64,000 nucleotides of DNA from Clostridium sp. C2-6-12 (lineage in GTDB: Bacteria; Bacillota; Clostridia; Clostridiales; Clostridiaceae): the NCBI RefSeq assembly GCF_009928485.1, contig NZ_JAABNP010000009.1, forward strand, positions 62,001 through 126,000. Direction: 5' to 3'. The notes beneath the pieces are model-generated. The model had not been told where the DNA came from. It ran no database searches and worked only from the letters and a program-made list of their open reading frames with translations. Both the position numbers and the translations under genes were made by a program. Below, piece after piece: positions 17,702 to 29,929 of this stretch (within the stretch, counting starts at the first letter, position 1; every line of letters starts with the position of its first letter).

Positions 17702-18151
17702 ATGAAAATTGCAATTGGATGCGATCATGGTGCATTTGAGTTAAAACAAGAAATCATTAAATTCTTAGAAAGTGAAAATCATGAGGTAAAAGATTTTGGT
17801 ACATATACAACAGATTCTTGTGATTATCCAGACATTGCACTGCCAGTAGCGGAAGCTGTTGCTGCCAAAGAATATGAATTTGGTATTTTAGTTTGTGGCA
17901 CTGGAATAGGAATAGGAATTGCAGCTAATAAAGTTCCAGGAATCAGAGCTGCATTATGTTCAGATACATTTAGTGCACATGCAACTAGAGAACACAATAA
18001 TGCCAACATATTAACAATGGGTCAAAGAGTAGTTGGGGGCGGTCTTGCTTTAGATATAGTAAAAACTTTCATAACATCAAAATTTGAAGGTGACAGACAT
18101 CAAAAAAGAATAGATAAAATTACAGCTATTGAGGAAAAGTATTCTCGTTAG
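17702..18151 (+). CDS. rpiB: Ribose-5-phosphate isomerase B
   Basis: The protein is 149 residues, the usual RpiB size. It interconverts ribose 5-phosphate and ribulose 5-phosphate in the pentose phosphate pathway. Seen motifs are GCDHGAFELK at the N-terminus, the catalytic-loop region VCGTGIGIGIAANK (Cys at about residue 65), and HATREHNNANILTMGQRVVG. RBS GGAGGGTGA lies upstream. It precedes upp by 115 bases. The order ywlC-rpiB-upp is also found in Bacillus and other Firmicutes. Confidence 0.95.
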   Translation: MKIAIGCDHGAFELKQEIIKFLESENHEVKDFGTYTTDSCDYPDIALPVAEAVAAKEYEFGILVCGTGIGIGIAANKVPGIRAALCSDTFSAHATREHNNANILTMGQRVVGGGLALDIVKTFITSKFEGDRHQKRIDKITAIEEKYSR

Positions 18152-18266
18152 ATTTTATTTAGAATTGTTCATTGTTAATTAAAATATAAAATAAGCGTAA
18201 AATAAGTTGAAATTTAATATATAGGGCTATAAATAAAAAAAGTGAAATTTGGAGGAATAATAAATA

Positions 18267-18896
18267 ATGAGTAAAGTTGTAGAAATAAGTCACCCACTAA
18301 TATTACATAAGTTGGCGTTTTTAAGAGATGAAAAAACAGGTTCAAAGGATTTTAGAAAACTAGTAGAAGAAATTTCTATGTTAATGGCTTATGAAGTAAC
18401 AAGAGATTTAAGCATGGAAGAAGTTGAAGTAAAAACTCCAGTAGCCTTAACAAAATGTAAAATGCTTGCAGGTAAAAAGATGGCGGTAGTTCCTATTTTA
18501 AGAGCAGGACTTGGAATGGTAGATGGAGTTCTTAATTTAATTCCAGCAGCTAAGGTTGGACATATTGGATTATATAGAGATGAAAAGACACTTCAACCAG
18601 TTGAGTATTTCTGCAAAATGCCTCAAGACATAGCAGAAAGAGATATAATAGTTGTTGACCCAATGCTTGCAACAGGTGGATCATCAATAGATGCTCTTAC
18701 TATGTTAAAAAACAGAGGAGCTAAAAACTTGAAATTAATGTGTTTAGTTGGAGCACCAGAAGGAATAGCAGCAGTTCAAAAAGCTCATGATGATGTTGAT
18801 ATTTATTTAGCAGCAGTAGATGAAAAATTAAATGAACATGGATATATAGTGCCAGGTCTAGGAGATGCTGGAGATAGATTATTTGGTACTAAATAA
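18267..18896 (+). CDS. upp: Uracil phosphoribosyltransferase
   Basis: The 209-residue protein salvages uracil with PRPP to form UMP. It has the PRPP loop [16 protein letters not shown] (about residues 129-144) and the C-terminal uracil-binding motif [13 protein letters not shown]. Both length and motifs are standard. A possible promoter, TTGAAA at 18207 and TATAAA at 18228, has a 15-base spacer, slightly short. RBS is TTGGAGGA. The stem at 18936-18971 ends the unit. Confidence 0.96.
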   Translation: MSKVVEISHPLILHKLAFLRDEKTGSKDFRKLVEEISMLMAYEVTRDLSMEEVEVKTPVALTKCKMLAGKKMAVVPILRAGLGMVDGVLNLIPAAKVGHIGLYRDEKTLQPVEYFCKMPQDIAERDIIVVDPMLATGGSSIDALTMLKNRGAKNLKLMCLVGAPEGIAAVQKAHDDVDIYLAAVDEKLNEHGYIVPGLGDAGDRLFGTK

Positions 18897-18935
18897 ATTT
18901 ATTTTGTTTTAAGAAAAATTGTACTTATAAATATA

Positions 18936-18971
18936 AGGTTCTGATTAAAGTTTTTGACTTAATCAGAACCT
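18936..18971 (+). terminator. Hairpin after upp
   Basis: AGGTTCTGATTAA pairs with TTAATCAGAACCT in a 13-bp perfect stem with a T-rich loop. No T run follows on the right arm, so it may be a weak terminator or an mRNA 3'-end structure. Confidence 0.6.
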
Positions 18972-19056
18972 GAAATATAATTAGATAAAGATTAGTTAAT
19001 TTTAAATAAATCTGATATATTTAGATTAGTTAAAAACACTATGGGGGAAGATAAAA

Positions 19057-19551
19057 TTGGATAGGCGTGATAAAGAAAACTATTATTTAGATATTGCAGA
19101 AACAGTTTTGGAAAGAGGAACTTGTCTTAGAAGAAATTATGGTTCTATAATTGTAAAAAATGATGAAATAATTTCAACAGGCTACACTGGAGCACCAAGA
19201 GGTAGGAAAAATTGTATTGATTTAAACAAATGCGTAAGAGAGGAACTTAAAGTTCCAAGAGGAACTCATTATGAACTTTGTAGAAGTGTTCATAGTGAAG
19301 CTAATGCTATTATTAGTGCTTCCAGAAGAGATATGATTGGTGCTACGTTATATTTAGTTGGAAAAGATGCAAAGACTAAGGAATATGTCAGAGATGCCAA
19401 TTCTTGCTCCATGTGTAAGAGATTAATTATTAACGCAGGAATTTCACATGTAGTAATAAGAGAATCAAAGGAAGAATGCAGAGAAATAAGTGTAGAGACC
19501 TGGATAAATGATGATGATTCTTTACAAATGGTAAAAGAAGCAGGATATTAG
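19057..19551 (+). CDS. dCMP deaminase / ComEB-like zinc deaminase
   Basis: The 164-residue protein starts at a TTG behind GGGGGAAG. It has the cytidine/deoxycytidylate deaminase zinc site: HSEANAII (His ligand and proton-shuttling Glu) and SCSMCKRLII (two Cys ligands), with the substrate loop TGYTGAPRGRKNC. It should deaminate dCMP to dUMP and so feed dTMP synthesis. The ComEB name is used for this family in Bacillus because of its locus, but no competence genes are nearby here. Confidence 0.9.
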   Translation: MDRRDKENYYLDIAETVLERGTCLRRNYGSIIVKNDEIISTGYTGAPRGRKNCIDLNKCVREELKVPRGTHYELCRSVHSEANAIISASRRDMIGATLYLVGKDAKTKEYVRDANSCSMCKRLIINAGISHVVIRESKEECREISVETWINDDDSLQMVKEAGY

Positions 19552-19860
19552 GTCAGTTAGGAGTTAACAGAGAATAGTTAACAGTTAATTTAGATTTGCT
19601 GATTTTAGATGTTTTGTAGTTAAGAAAATGTTTAAATACAGCAGAATGATTGAATTAAAAATATAATTGATAAGATATATATATTTTTTTAAAAATCATA
19701 ACAAATATTGGTTAAGAGATTTTTAAGTGTTAGTTAACTTATAAATGTTAACAGTATGATTTCAGTTAATAGAAATAGGTAGAAATGGAATAGAAATATT
19801 TCTACTATAATTGTTAACTGTTAATTGTTAACTGTTAACTGAATCAATGGAGGGAATAAT
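19552..19860. repeat. GTTAAC-rich spacer before wecB
   Basis: About 310 bases without a gene. Both ends carry short repeats built on GTTAAC / AGTTAAC / TTAATT: 19554-19590, and a run near 19812-19843 with GTTAACTG about three times. Similar words recur beside other genes in the window (for example 14325 and 16308), so this is a low-complexity family of intergenic words rather than a mobile element. No promoter could be fixed. Confidence 0.45.
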
Positions 19861-21012
19861 TTGAGTAAGAAAAAGATTATTACTATTTTTGGAACTAGAC
19901 CTGAGGCTATTAAAATGGCACCTTTAGTAAAGGAATTGGAAAAAAGAGAAGAAATTGAATCAAAGGTTTGTGTGACAGCGCAACATAGAGAAATGTTAGA
20001 TCAAGTTTTAGAATTATTTGATATTAAACCAGATTTTGATTTAAACATAATGCAAACAAGACAAACGTTAACAGGAATAACTGGAAAGGTTTTAGAAGGC
20101 TTAGAGGAAGTATTTGAAAACGAAAAACCTGATATGATTTTAGTTCATGGAGATACTACAACTACTTTTGCTGGAGCGCTTGCAGCATTTTATCAACAAA
20201 TTAAAGTTGGTCATGTTGAAGCAGGGCTTAGAACTTTTAATAAGTATTTTCCATTCCCAGAAGAAATGAATAGAAAATTAACAGGAAGCTTAGCAGATTT
20301 GCATTTTGCTCCAACAAAGGGGTCGAAAGACAATTTGCTTAGAGAAGCAATACCAGAAAGCGATATATATATTACAGGCAATACTGTAATCGATGCTATG
20401 AAACATACTGTTGAAGAAAATTATGTTTTTGAGAATGATGTATTGAATGATATTGATTTTAATAATAAAAAAGTAATAATGATAACAGCTCACAGAAGGG
20501 AAAACTGGGGAGAAGGAATTAAAAATATCTGTATTGCATTAAATAAGATTGTTGAACAAAATGAAGATGTAGAGTTAGTATATTTAGTTCATTTAAATCC
20601 TGTTGTTAAGGATGTAGTGTTTGAAAGGCTTGGAGGAAATGATAGAATCCATTTATTAGCTCCATTAGATACTAAAGAAACTCATAATTTAATGAATAAG
20701 TCATTTATGGTTATGACAGATTCAGGTGGATTACAAGAAGAAGCACCTCATTTAGGAAAGCCAGTATTAGTATTAAGAGATGTTACAGAAAGACCAGAAG
20801 CTGTTGATGCTGGAACAGTTAAATTAGTTGGAACAGATATTGAAAAGATAGTGAATGAAGCAAATGAATTATTAAGGAATCCAGAGGCATATTCTAAAAT
20901 GAGCAAATCAATCAATCCATATGGTGATGGAATAGCATCAAAAAGAATAGTTGATGCTATATTAAAATACTTTGAATTAAGTACTAAAGAAGTAAAAGAA
21001 TTTAATAGATAA
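19861..21012 (+). CDS. wecB: UDP-N-acetylglucosamine 2-epimerase (non-hydrolysing)
   Basis: The 383-residue protein starts at a TTG behind GGAGGG. It interconverts UDP-GlcNAc and UDP-ManNAc for wall teichoic acid linkage units or capsule. Family motifs are present: FGTRPEAIKMAPL at the start, VHGDTTTTFAGALAAFY, VEAGLRTFNKYFPFPEEMNR, TAHRRENWGEGI and DSGGLQEEAP with KPVLVLRDVTERPEA. In many Firmicutes this gene (mnaA) lies just upstream of the atp operon, as here with only the thiolase between. Confidence 0.95.
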   Translation: MSKKKIITIFGTRPEAIKMAPLVKELEKREEIESKVCVTAQHREMLDQVLELFDIKPDFDLNIMQTRQTLTGITGKVLEGLEEVFENEKPDMILVHGDTTTTFAGALAAFYQQIKVGHVEAGLRTFNKYFPFPEEMNRKLTGSLADLHFAPTKGSKDNLLREAIPESDIYITGNTVIDAMKHTVEENYVFENDVLNDIDFNNKKVIMITAHRRENWGEGIKNICIALNKIVEQNEDVELVYLVHLNPVVKDVVFERLGGNDRIHLLAPLDTKETHNLMNKSFMVMTDSGGLQEEAPHLGKPVLVLRDVTERPEAVDAGTVKLVGTDIEKIVNEANELLRNPEAYSKMSKSINPYGDGIASKRIVDAILKYFELSTKEVKEFNR

Positions 21013-21040
21013 AGTTTGTCTAAAATTTAACAATAAACTC

Positions 21041-21069
21041 TTGATAAAAAATTTGATAATGGTTATAAT
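21041..21069 (+). promoter_or_regulatory. Thiolase promoter
   Basis: TTGATA (21041-21046) and TATAAT (21064-21069) are separated by 17 bases, close to the consensus for the main sigma factor. It fits the strongly biased codon use and expected high expression of the thiolase. Confidence 0.75.
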
Positions 21070-21133
21070 TAGATTATGTTAATAATTTAACGAAAGTTAA
21101 TAAAATAATTTTTGAATTTTTAGGAGGTCAACA

Positions 21134-22315
21134 ATGAGAGATGTAGTTATTGTAAGTGCAGTAAGAACAGCATTAGGTAGTTTTGGGGGAGCATTAAAGG
21201 ATGTACCAGCAGTAGATTTAGGAGCTTTAGTAATTAAAGAAGCAGTAAACAGAGCTGGAGTTAAACCAGAATTAATTGAAGAAGTAATTATGGGTAATGT
21301 AATTCAAGCTGGTCTTGGACAAAATACAGCAAGACAAGCAACAATTAAAGCTGGATTACCACAAGAAGTTTCAGCTATGACAATAAACAAAGTTTGTGGA
21401 TCAGGTCTTAGAGCAGTTAGTTTAGCAGCTCAAATGATCAAAGCAGGAGATGCTGATGTTATTGTTGCAGGTGGTATGGAAAACATGTCTGCTGCACCAT
21501 ATGCTTTAAAAACAGCTAGATTTGGTCAAAGAATGGGCGATGGAAAAATGATCGATACAATGATAAACGATGCATTATGGGATGCATTCAACAATTATCA
21601 TATGGGTCAAACAGCTGAAAACATAGCTAAACAATGGGGATTAACAAGAGAAGAACAAGATCAATTTGCAGCTGCATCTCAAGCTAAAGCTGAAGCAGCA
21701 ATCAAAGAAGGAAAATTCAAAGATGAAATAGTTCCAGTTGTTATTCCACAAAGAAAAGGAGAACCAAAAGTATTTGATACAGATGAGTTCCCAAGATTCG
21801 GAACAACTGCAGAATCTTTAGCAAAATTAAAACCAGCTTTCGTTAAAGACGGTACAGTAACTGCAGGTAATGCATCAGGAATTAATGATGGAGCAGCAGC
21901 TTTCGTTGTTATGAGTGCAGAAAAAGCAGCAGAATTAGGAATTAAGCCATTAGCTAAAATCCTTTCTTATGGTTCTAAGGGATTAGATCCAGCTATAATG
22001 GGATATGGACCATTCCATGCAACTAAAGCAGCTTTAGAAAAAGCTAACTTAACTGTTGAAGATTTAGATTTAATTGAAGCTAATGAAGCTTTTGCAGCTC
22101 AAAGTTTAGCAGTTGCTAAAGATTTAAAATTTGATATGTCAAAAGTTAATGTAAATGGTGGAGCAATTGCTTTAGGTCATCCAGTTGGAGCATCAGGAGC
22201 AAGAATTTTAGTTACTCTTCTTCACGAAATGGAAAAGAGAGATGCTAAGAAAGGTCTTGCAACACTTTGTATAGGTGGAGGAATGGGAACTGCTCTTGTA
22301 GTTGAAAGAGTATAA
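21134..22315 (+). CDS. thlA: Acetyl-CoA C-acetyltransferase (thiolase)
   Basis: The 393-residue enzyme condenses two acetyl-CoA to acetoacetyl-CoA, the entry step to butyrate, butanol and acetone in solventogenic clostridia. Catalytic residues are visible: Cys88 in NKVCGSGL, His349 in [11 protein letters not shown] and Cys379 in [11 protein letters not shown]. Length is typical of biosynthetic thiolases. Codon use is strongly biased to a few codons (GCA, GGA, GTT, CCA), more than its neighbours, indicating high expression. It has its own strong promoter and terminator. The symbol thlA is chosen for a Clostridium biosynthetic thiolase; paralogues elsewhere cannot be excluded. Confidence 0.95.
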   Translation: MRDVVIVSAVRTALGSFGGALKDVPAVDLGALVIKEAVNRAGVKPELIEEVIMGNVIQAGLGQNTARQATIKAGLPQEVSAMTINKVCGSGLRAVSLAAQMIKAGDADVIVAGGMENMSAAPYALKTARFGQRMGDGKMIDTMINDALWDAFNNYHMGQTAENIAKQWGLTREEQDQFAAASQAKAEAAIKEGKFKDEIVPVVIPQRKGEPKVFDTDEFPRFGTTAESLAKLKPAFVKDGTVTAGNASGINDGAAAFVVMSAEKAAELGIKPLAKILSYGSKGLDPAIMGYGPFHATKAALEKANLTVEDLDLIEANEAFAAQSLAVAKDLKFDMSKVNVNGGAIALGHPVGASGARILVTLLHEMEKRDAKKGLATLCIGGGMGTALVVERV

Positions 22316-22337
22316 GAAGTTTCCTGCTCTAGTTAAT

Positions 22338-22371
22338 AAAAAGGTTACTGTGATATTCATAGTAACCTTTT
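22338..22371 (+). terminator. Thiolase terminator
   Basis: AAAAGGTTACT and AGTAACCTTTT form an 11-bp perfect stem with an 11-base loop, ending in TTTT. It lies 23 bases after the thiolase stop. Confidence 0.85.
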
Positions 22372-23171
22372 CACTTATATAGAAATAGCAAAGATTATTG
22401 AACTGGGAAAGAGTTAAGTCAATTGTCATTAATAGGTGTTTAATTTCGAAATAGAATAGAAGAACTTAGTAGAAATGTTTGATGAATTTCAACATTTTTA
22501 TTGAAAAATGTTAAATATAAATTTATTTTATATATATTTATTTAATTTAATTGGAAATAACTATTGAAAATGACTATAAGATTAGTTAAGATTATATAAA
22601 TAGTAAAAATTTCAATATATAAACATTGTTTTGTTTGAAAAAGAATTTCCATGAATATTTATAAGTGGTTATGTATAAATTAAACTATTGATTAAATTAA
22701 TTTGGATTTTGTATATTAAAATTTTAAACAAAAAAACACTAAAAAGGCGTTTTAAATACGCTATAGTGCAGTTTATTCAAGGACTTATTGGAATTGAATA
22801 AAAATATTAGTGATTGAATCTAAGGTTATAAAAAAAATAAATATTGAATAAGAAATAGTTTATATATTCACTAGTATAAAAGCTATAACATTAAATACAA
22901 TAGTATTAAGGGATTATAATGGTATTTATGTTGAAAAAGCGATAATATTTTTAATTTATTATTACATTTTATGGAATGTAACTGTTAACACTAAAAAAAC
23001 AAAAAAAAATCATGTGATAGAAAATTGAAAAAAATGAATAATTTAAAATGAAAAATTTCAAAAATGAAGCAAAATAGAGAAAAGTGCAATATTAGATGAG
23101 AAATTTGGAGTATTAACAAGCTAATCTTCTTCAAGGCGCATAATGGAGTAAATTTAATCTAAAATTGCGTT

Positions 23172-23200
23172 TTGTTAAAAGATAAATAAAAAGATATAAT
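23172..23200 (+). promoter_or_regulatory. atp operon promoter
   Basis: TTGTTA (23172-23177) and TATAAT (23195-23200) are separated by 17 bases. The predicted start lies about 25 bases before the atpI ATG. Confidence 0.7.
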
Positions 23201-23230
23201 ATGTCATATTGAGGGTAAAGGGGGTTATGC

Positions 23231-23596
23231 ATGAATAAAGTAATGAATAAACTACTTCTGCAACAAGTACAATTCGATTTAGGAAGCGGATTATTTATAG
23301 CTTTAGTTATAGGGATAATTTCTACTTTCATGAATGCTGGAGGCTATTTGGCGGGAATATGTGTAGCGGCGGTAAATTATTTTGTAAGTGGGTATGTTAT
23401 TTCGACATGTCTCGAGCAAAATAAAAAGCAATTTTTAATTACTGCTAGCTATTTTTTGAGATTGGGATTTATAGTAATTACTATAATACCAATGGCAAAA
23501 AGTATGAATCTTATGATTTTTTATGTCGCAGGATTTATTACACACTATATACTGTTGGTAGTTTTGGGCATAAAAAATAGGAAAGGAAGTGTTTAG
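23231..23596 (+). CDS. atpI: ATP synthase protein I
   Basis: The 121-residue protein has four hydrophobic helices, about residues 15-33, 40-60, 72-92 and 95-115, the usual AtpI/ATP-synt_I layout. AtpI assists assembly of the c-ring and may carry ions. It is the first gene of the operon and ends two bases before the likely start codon of atpB. Sequence conservation in this family is low, so the call rests mainly on position, size and topology. Confidence 0.85.
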   Translation: MNKVMNKLLLQQVQFDLGSGLFIALVIGIISTFMNAGGYLAGICVAAVNYFVSGYVISTCLEQNKKQFLITASYFLRLGFIVITIIPMAKSMNLMIFYVAGFITHYILLVVLGIKNRKGSV

Positions 23597-23597
23597 G

Positions 23598-24278
23598 TTG
23601 GAATCCGTAAAGCCTATATTTTCACCTGAGATTTTTGGCATTACCATTAATATTACTTCAAGTATATTAATACAATGGTGTGTTATTTTAATTTTAGGAA
23701 TAGGTGCTTTTCTATTAACAAGAAATCTAAAGCTAAAGCCAAACAAAACGCAGTCAGCTTTAGAAAAACTTTATCAAGGTATACGTGACCTTCAAGTTGG
23801 CATTATGGGCGAAGAATATGAATCGTTTTTACCTTATATAGGTACTTTGATGATTTATCTTCTTATCTTAAATTTCACTGGATTACTAGGTGTGAAACCA
23901 CCTACAGCAGATTTAAGTGTAACAGTATCATTAGCATTTACTTCATTTTTGGTTGTAAATCTAAATGCTATCAAGAAACATGGATTAGTTGCTTATGGTA
24001 GAGGTTTTATGCACCCATATGCATTCATGTTACCAATTAATATTATGGAAAGATTCGTACTTTTGATATCTTTATCACTACGGCTTTTTGGTAATATGAT
24101 GGCAGCAGTAGTACTAGTAGAATTAGTGTATCATGCACTAGGTTCAATTGGTATGCTTGCTCAATTTGGTTCGCCAATTATAGTACACGCATATTTTGAT
24201 TTGTTCGATGGAGCACTTCAAATGATTGTATTCTCAATGTTAACAATGATTAACATTAAGGTAATCGCAGAACATTAA
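23598..24278 (+). CDS. atpB: ATP synthase F0 subunit a
   Basis: The protein has 226 residues from the TTG at 23598, with AGGAAG eight bases upstream. A GTG at 23589 is too close to that site to be the start. Subunit a forms the ion half-channels next to the c-ring. The essential Arg lies in LSLRLFGNMMAAVVL (near residue 160), and the last helix carries the family pattern LQMIVFSMLTMINI. Several other membrane helices are visible. It follows atpI and precedes atpE. Confidence 0.95.
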   Translation: MESVKPIFSPEIFGITINITSSILIQWCVILILGIGAFLLTRNLKLKPNKTQSALEKLYQGIRDLQVGIMGEEYESFLPYIGTLMIYLLILNFTGLLGVKPPTADLSVTVSLAFTSFLVVNLNAIKKHGLVAYGRGFMHPYAFMLPINIMERFVLLISLSLRLFGNMMAAVVLVELVYHALGSIGMLAQFGSPIIVHAYFDLFDGALQMIVFSMLTMINIKVIAEH

Positions 24279-24320
24279 AAACTATAAAAAATTAATTGTT
24301 ATTTTAAGGAGGAAGTATTA

Positions 24321-24536
24321 ATGAGTTTAGGATTATTAGCAGCTGGTATTGCTGTATTATCAGGTATTGGAGCAGGAATAGGTATAGGTATAGCTACTGG
24401 AAAGGCAGCAGAAGCTGTAGGAAGACAACCAGAAGCATCAGGAAAAATTCAAACAATGTTAATTTTAGGAGCAGCACTTTCAGAAGCAACAGCAATCTAT
24501 GGATTAATCGTTGCATTCATGGTAATGGGAAGATAA
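24321..24536 (+). CDS. atpE: ATP synthase F0 subunit c
   Basis: The protein is 71 residues, two membrane helices joined by the polar loop GRQPEASGK. The ion-binding carboxylate is Glu55 in [10 protein letters not shown]. The residues that ligand sodium in Na+-type c subunits are changed: Ile stands where helix 1 would have Gln, and Ala follows the Glu where Na+ types have Ser. This points to proton coupling. The RBS (AAGGAGGAAG) is the strongest in the operon, consistent with the high copy number of subunit c. Confidence 0.97.
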   Translation: MSLGLLAAGIAVLSGIGAGIGIGIATGKAAEAVGRQPEASGKIQTMLILGAALSEATAIYGLIVAFMVMGR

Positions 24537-24599
24537 TTATTAAATGATGAATTCGTATGAGTTAATAATATTGACTCCGAAGGGAGGATATAGGTAAAT

Positions 24600-25079
24600 A
24601 TGGAAATGGAATTATCAACAATTATAATGACCTGGGTTAATTTAATTGCTATAATTTTAATCTTAAAATATTTCTTTTGGGATAAGATCAAAGGAATAAT
24701 TGCTGAAAGACAAAAATATGTAGATGATAAATTAGCTAAGGCAGATGAAGATTCTGAAAAGGCTAGAATGTACCTTCTAAAAAATGAACAGATATTACAA
24801 TCGGCTAAAGAAGAAGGTAAAAAGATTACTGAAAGACAAAAGCAAAAAGGCGATAAAATTTATGAAGAAATCATTGATAATGCCAAAAATGAAGCAAACT
24901 CATTAAAAGAAAGAGCTATACTTGAAATTGAAAGAGAAAAGGAAAAAGCTGAATTCGAAATTAGAAAACAAGCAGTAGATTTAGCAGTAGAACTTTCAAT
25001 TAAAGCATTAGATCAAAAAATTGATGAAGATACACATAGAAAACTTATTGGTGATTTTATTGCTAAGGTAGGTATGTAG
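24600..25079 (+). CDS. atpF: ATP synthase F0 subunit b
   Basis: The 159-residue protein has one N-terminal membrane helix (about 8-26) and a long charged alpha-helix that forms the peripheral stalk ([20 protein letters not shown] and onward). It links subunit a to F1 through delta. A second ATG six bases into the gene is an alternative start. RBS GGGAGGA is upstream. The next gene begins one base after the stop region, showing tight coupling to atpH. Confidence 0.95.
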   Translation: MEMELSTIIMTWVNLIAIILILKYFFWDKIKGIIAERQKYVDDKLAKADEDSEKARMYLLKNEQILQSAKEEGKKITERQKQKGDKIYEEIIDNAKNEANSLKERAILEIEREKEKAEFEIRKQAVDLAVELSIKALDQKIDEDTHRKLIGDFIAKVGM

Positions 25080-25080
25080 T

Positions 25081-25620
25081 ATGTATGAATATTTAGATAG
25101 GCGATATGCCTTAGCTATTTATGAAGTTGCTGAAAAAAAGGGCAGAGTTGATGAATATTTAAATGACTTGAGATCAATATGTGATTTGCTTGAAAATAAT
25201 AAAGATTTTCAAGAAGTAATCAGACATCCTCATGTTAATACAACTAAAAAGAAACAGCTTTTTACGGACATTTTTAAAGGCAATATAGATGACGATTTAC
25301 TTTCTTTTATGATTGTTTTAATTGAAAAGAATAGAATTCTTCAACTAAGAGGAAAGCTTGACCAGATGGAAAAAATTGATCTGGAAAGAAAGAATATCAT
25401 AAAGGGTGTAGTAAAAACAGCTATACCACTTTTGCCAGAAGAATTAGAAAAGTTAAAAGCTATATTTGAAGAAAAGTATGATAAAACAATAATCTTCGAC
25501 ACTCAAGTGGATAAAAGCATTTTAGGTGGAGTTTATGTAAGTGTTGGAAATGATGTTATTGATGATACTATTAAATCAAAAATAGAAGAAATGAAAGAAA
25601 TAATGCTTAAGAAGGAATAG
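25081..25620 (+). CDS. atpH: ATP synthase F1 subunit delta
   Basis: The 179-residue protein fits the delta/OSCP family: an N-terminal helical bundle ([22 protein letters not shown]) and the C-terminal signature [20 protein letters not shown]. It connects the b stalk to the top of the alpha/beta ring. It starts two bases after the atpF stop, with no separate leader. Confidence 0.95.
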   Translation: MYEYLDRRYALAIYEVAEKKGRVDEYLNDLRSICDLLENNKDFQEVIRHPHVNTTKKKQLFTDIFKGNIDDDLLSFMIVLIEKNRILQLRGKLDQMEKIDLERKNIIKGVVKTAIPLLPEELEKLKAIFEEKYDKTIIFDTQVDKSILGGVYVSVGNDVIDDTIKSKIEEMKEIMLKKE

Positions 25621-25630
25621 AGGTGAATCC

Positions 25631-27145
25631 ATGAATATTAAACCAGAAGAAATAACTTCTATTATAAAAAAAGAAATAGAAAAGTATGAAAAAGAAATAA
25701 AAACAGTAGATTCTGGTACTATCATCCAAATTGGTGATGGTGTTGCAAGAGTTTATGGATTGGATAATTGTATGGGAGGGGAATTATTAGAATTCCCTAA
25801 CGAAGTATATGGAATGGCTTTAAACCTTGAACAAGATAATGTTGGATGCGTTCTTTTAGGAGAAGAAAAAGGAATAAAAGAAGGTGACATCGTTAAAGGA
25901 ACTGGAAGAATAGTTGAAGTTCCAGTTGGTGATGCAATGATTGGAAGAGTTGTAAATGCATTGGGAATGCCTATAGACGGTAAAGGCCCAATACTTACAA
26001 ATGAAAATAGACCTATTGAGGTTCATGCTCCAAGTATCATCGACAGAAGTTCAGTTAATCAACCACTACAAACAGGAATTAAAGCTATCGATTCAATGAT
26101 TCCAATTGGTAGAGGACAAAGAGAACTTATAATAGGAGATAGACAAACTGGTAAAACAGCTATCGGAATAGATACTATAATAAACCAAAAAGGTAAAGAT
26201 GTTATTTGTATATATGTTGCTATAGGTCAAAAACAATCTACAGTTGCACATATAGTAAATACTTTAACTGAATTTGGTGCTATGGATTACAGTATCGTAG
26301 TAAGTGCTACAGCATCAGAATCTGCTCCACTTCAATATCTTGCTCCTTATGCAGGATGTAGTATAGGTGAATACTTTATGCACCAAGGAAAAGATGTCTT
26401 AGTTATATATGATGATTTATCTAAACATGCGGTAGCTTATAGATCAATGTCATTATTACTTAAGAGACCACCAGGAAGAGAAGCTTATCCAGGGGATGTT
26501 TTCTATATTCACTCAAGATTACTTGAAAGAGCAGCTAAGTTATCTAAGGAATTAGGCGGTGGTTCATTAACAGCACTTCCTATAATAGAAACACAAGCTG
26601 GAGACGTTACAGCGTACATTCCAACTAACGTTATATCAATTACAGATGGTCAAATATTCTTAGAATCAGGATTATTCTATGCAGGACAAAGACCAGCCGT
26701 AAATGCAGGTATATCAGTATCCAGAGTTGGTGGTAATGCTCAAATTAAAGCAATGAAACAAGTTTCAGGTACATTAAGACTTGAACTTGCACAATACAGA
26801 GAATTAGAAGCATTTGCTCAATTTGGTTCTGACTTAGATGCCGATTCTAGCAGAAGACTTGAAAAAGGTAAGAGATTAGTTGAAGTATTAAAGCAAGACC
26901 AATATAGTCCAATTGAAGTTGGAAAGCAAATTGTAATCTTATATGCTGCAGTTAATGACTTCTTATCTGACATTAAAGTTAGTGATATTAAGAAATTTGA
27001 AAAAGGATTCTTAGAGTATTTAGATACTCATTATAGAGATATTGAAAAATCAATTATTACTGGAAAAACTTTAACTGATGAAATTAAATCATCATTAGAA
27101 GAAGCAATAGTTGAATTTAAAAAGGTATTTTTACAAGAAGCATAG
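25631..27145 (+). CDS. atpA: ATP synthase F1 subunit alpha
   Basis: The 504-residue protein has the non-catalytic nucleotide site with Walker A GDRQTGKT at about 169-176 and the alpha-subunit signature [14 protein letters not shown] with the arginine finger in it. The N-terminal beta-barrel contains [10 protein letters not shown]. It follows atpH by ten bases, and RBS GAGGTGA lies upstream. A short hairpin covers its stop codon. Confidence 0.98.
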   Translation: MNIKPEEITSIIKKEIEKYEKEIKTVDSGTIIQIGDGVARVYGLDNCMGGELLEFPNEVYGMALNLEQDNVGCVLLGEEKGIKEGDIVKGTGRIVEVPVGDAMIGRVVNALGMPIDGKGPILTNENRPIEVHAPSIIDRSSVNQPLQTGIKAIDSMIPIGRGQRELIIGDRQTGKTAIGIDTIINQKGKDVICIYVAIGQKQSTVAHIVNTLTEFGAMDYSIVVSATASESAPLQYLAPYAGCSIGEYFMHQGKDVLVIYDDLSKHAVAYRSMSLLLKRPPGREAYPGDVFYIHSRLLERAAKLSKELGGGSLTALPIIETQAGDVTAYIPTNVISITDGQIFLESGLFYAGQRPAVNAGISVSRVGGNAQIKAMKQVSGTLRLELAQYRELEAFAQFGSDLDADSSRRLEKGKRLVEVLKQDQYSPIEVGKQIVILYAAVNDFLSDIKVSDIKKFEKGFLEYLDTHYRDIEKSIITGKTLTDEIKSSLEEAIVEFKKVFLQEA

Positions 27146-27161
27146 CTTAAATTGAGCTATG
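27141..27161 (+). promoter_or_regulatory. Intercistronic hairpin between atpA and atpG
   Basis: CATAGCT (27141-27147) pairs with AGCTATG (27155-27161), and outer GAAG/CTTC bases can extend it past a small bulge. The atpA stop codon is inside. No T run follows, so it is more likely a processing or stability element than a terminator. Confidence 0.45.
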
Positions 27162-27184
27162 CCCTTCTTTAGGAGGTGGAAATC

Positions 27185-29442
<2,258 letters not shown>

Positions 29443-29457
29443 AGGGGATGAGCAATT

Positions 29458-29865
29458 ATGGCTAATACCTTTTTACTAACAGTGACTACACCAAGTCATG
29501 AGGTTTATACTGGAGAAGTTGAAAAAGTATTTTTAAAGAATATTGATGGAGACTTTGAAGTATTAGCAAACCATGAAAACATGATAGCGAGTACTATTCC
29601 ATGTATAGCAAGATTTAAAGATGCTCAAGGTGCTGAAGATGAGTTATTCATTTCAACATCAATTGTATATATCAATGAAAATAAAATGACAATCTGCAGT
29701 GATGCAGCTGAATTTGAAGAAGATATTGATATTCAAAGAGCAGAGGAATCAATGCAAAGAGCGAAGAAGAGACTTTCAGAAGCTGAAAGATATAACAGAG
29801 AAAGAGCTGAATCAGCATTGCTTAGAGCAACTCAAAGAATAAAATTAAAAAAATCCGGAAAATAA
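29458..29865 (+). CDS. atpC: ATP synthase F1 subunit epsilon
   Basis: The 135-residue protein has the N-terminal beta-sandwich ([29 protein letters not shown]) and a C-terminal helical hairpin ([20 protein letters not shown]) that can inhibit hydrolysis by inserting into F1. It is the last gene of the operon, followed ten bases later by a long terminator. Confidence 0.95.
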   Translation: MANTFLLTVTTPSHEVYTGEVEKVFLKNIDGDFEVLANHENMIASTIPCIARFKDAQGAEDELFISTSIVYINENKMTICSDAAEFEEDIDIQRAEESMQRAKKRLSEAERYNRERAESALLRATQRIKLKKSGK

Positions 29866-29874
29866 TTTTGATTT

Positions 29875-29929
29875 AAAGCGTACACCTTTATATAGGATTC
29901 CTATATAAAGATGTACGCTTTATTTTTTT
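29875..29929 (+). terminator. atp operon terminator
   Basis: AAAGCGTAC...TATATAGG pairs with CCTATATA...GTACGCTTT in a stem of over 20 bp with a 3-base loop, followed by TATTTTTTT. It is one of the strongest terminators in the window. Confidence 0.95.

Larger units (their letters stand above)
22316..23230. other. Long gene-free region between thiolase and atp operon
   Basis: About 900 bases contain no supportable open frame on either strand. Seen items: the thiolase terminator (22338-22371), a small hairpin AACATTTTT/AAAAATGTT near 22491-22514, a nested stem at 22737-22770 (CACTA/TAGTG outside, GCGT/ACGC inside), and the atp promoter at 23172-23200. The rest is A+T-rich. No known riboswitch pattern is recognised. 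Confidence 0.5.

Noticed and set aside
23589-23597. GTG start of atpB overlapping atpI
   Set aside because: Only one base separates it from the ribosome binding site; the TTG nine bases later has proper spacing.
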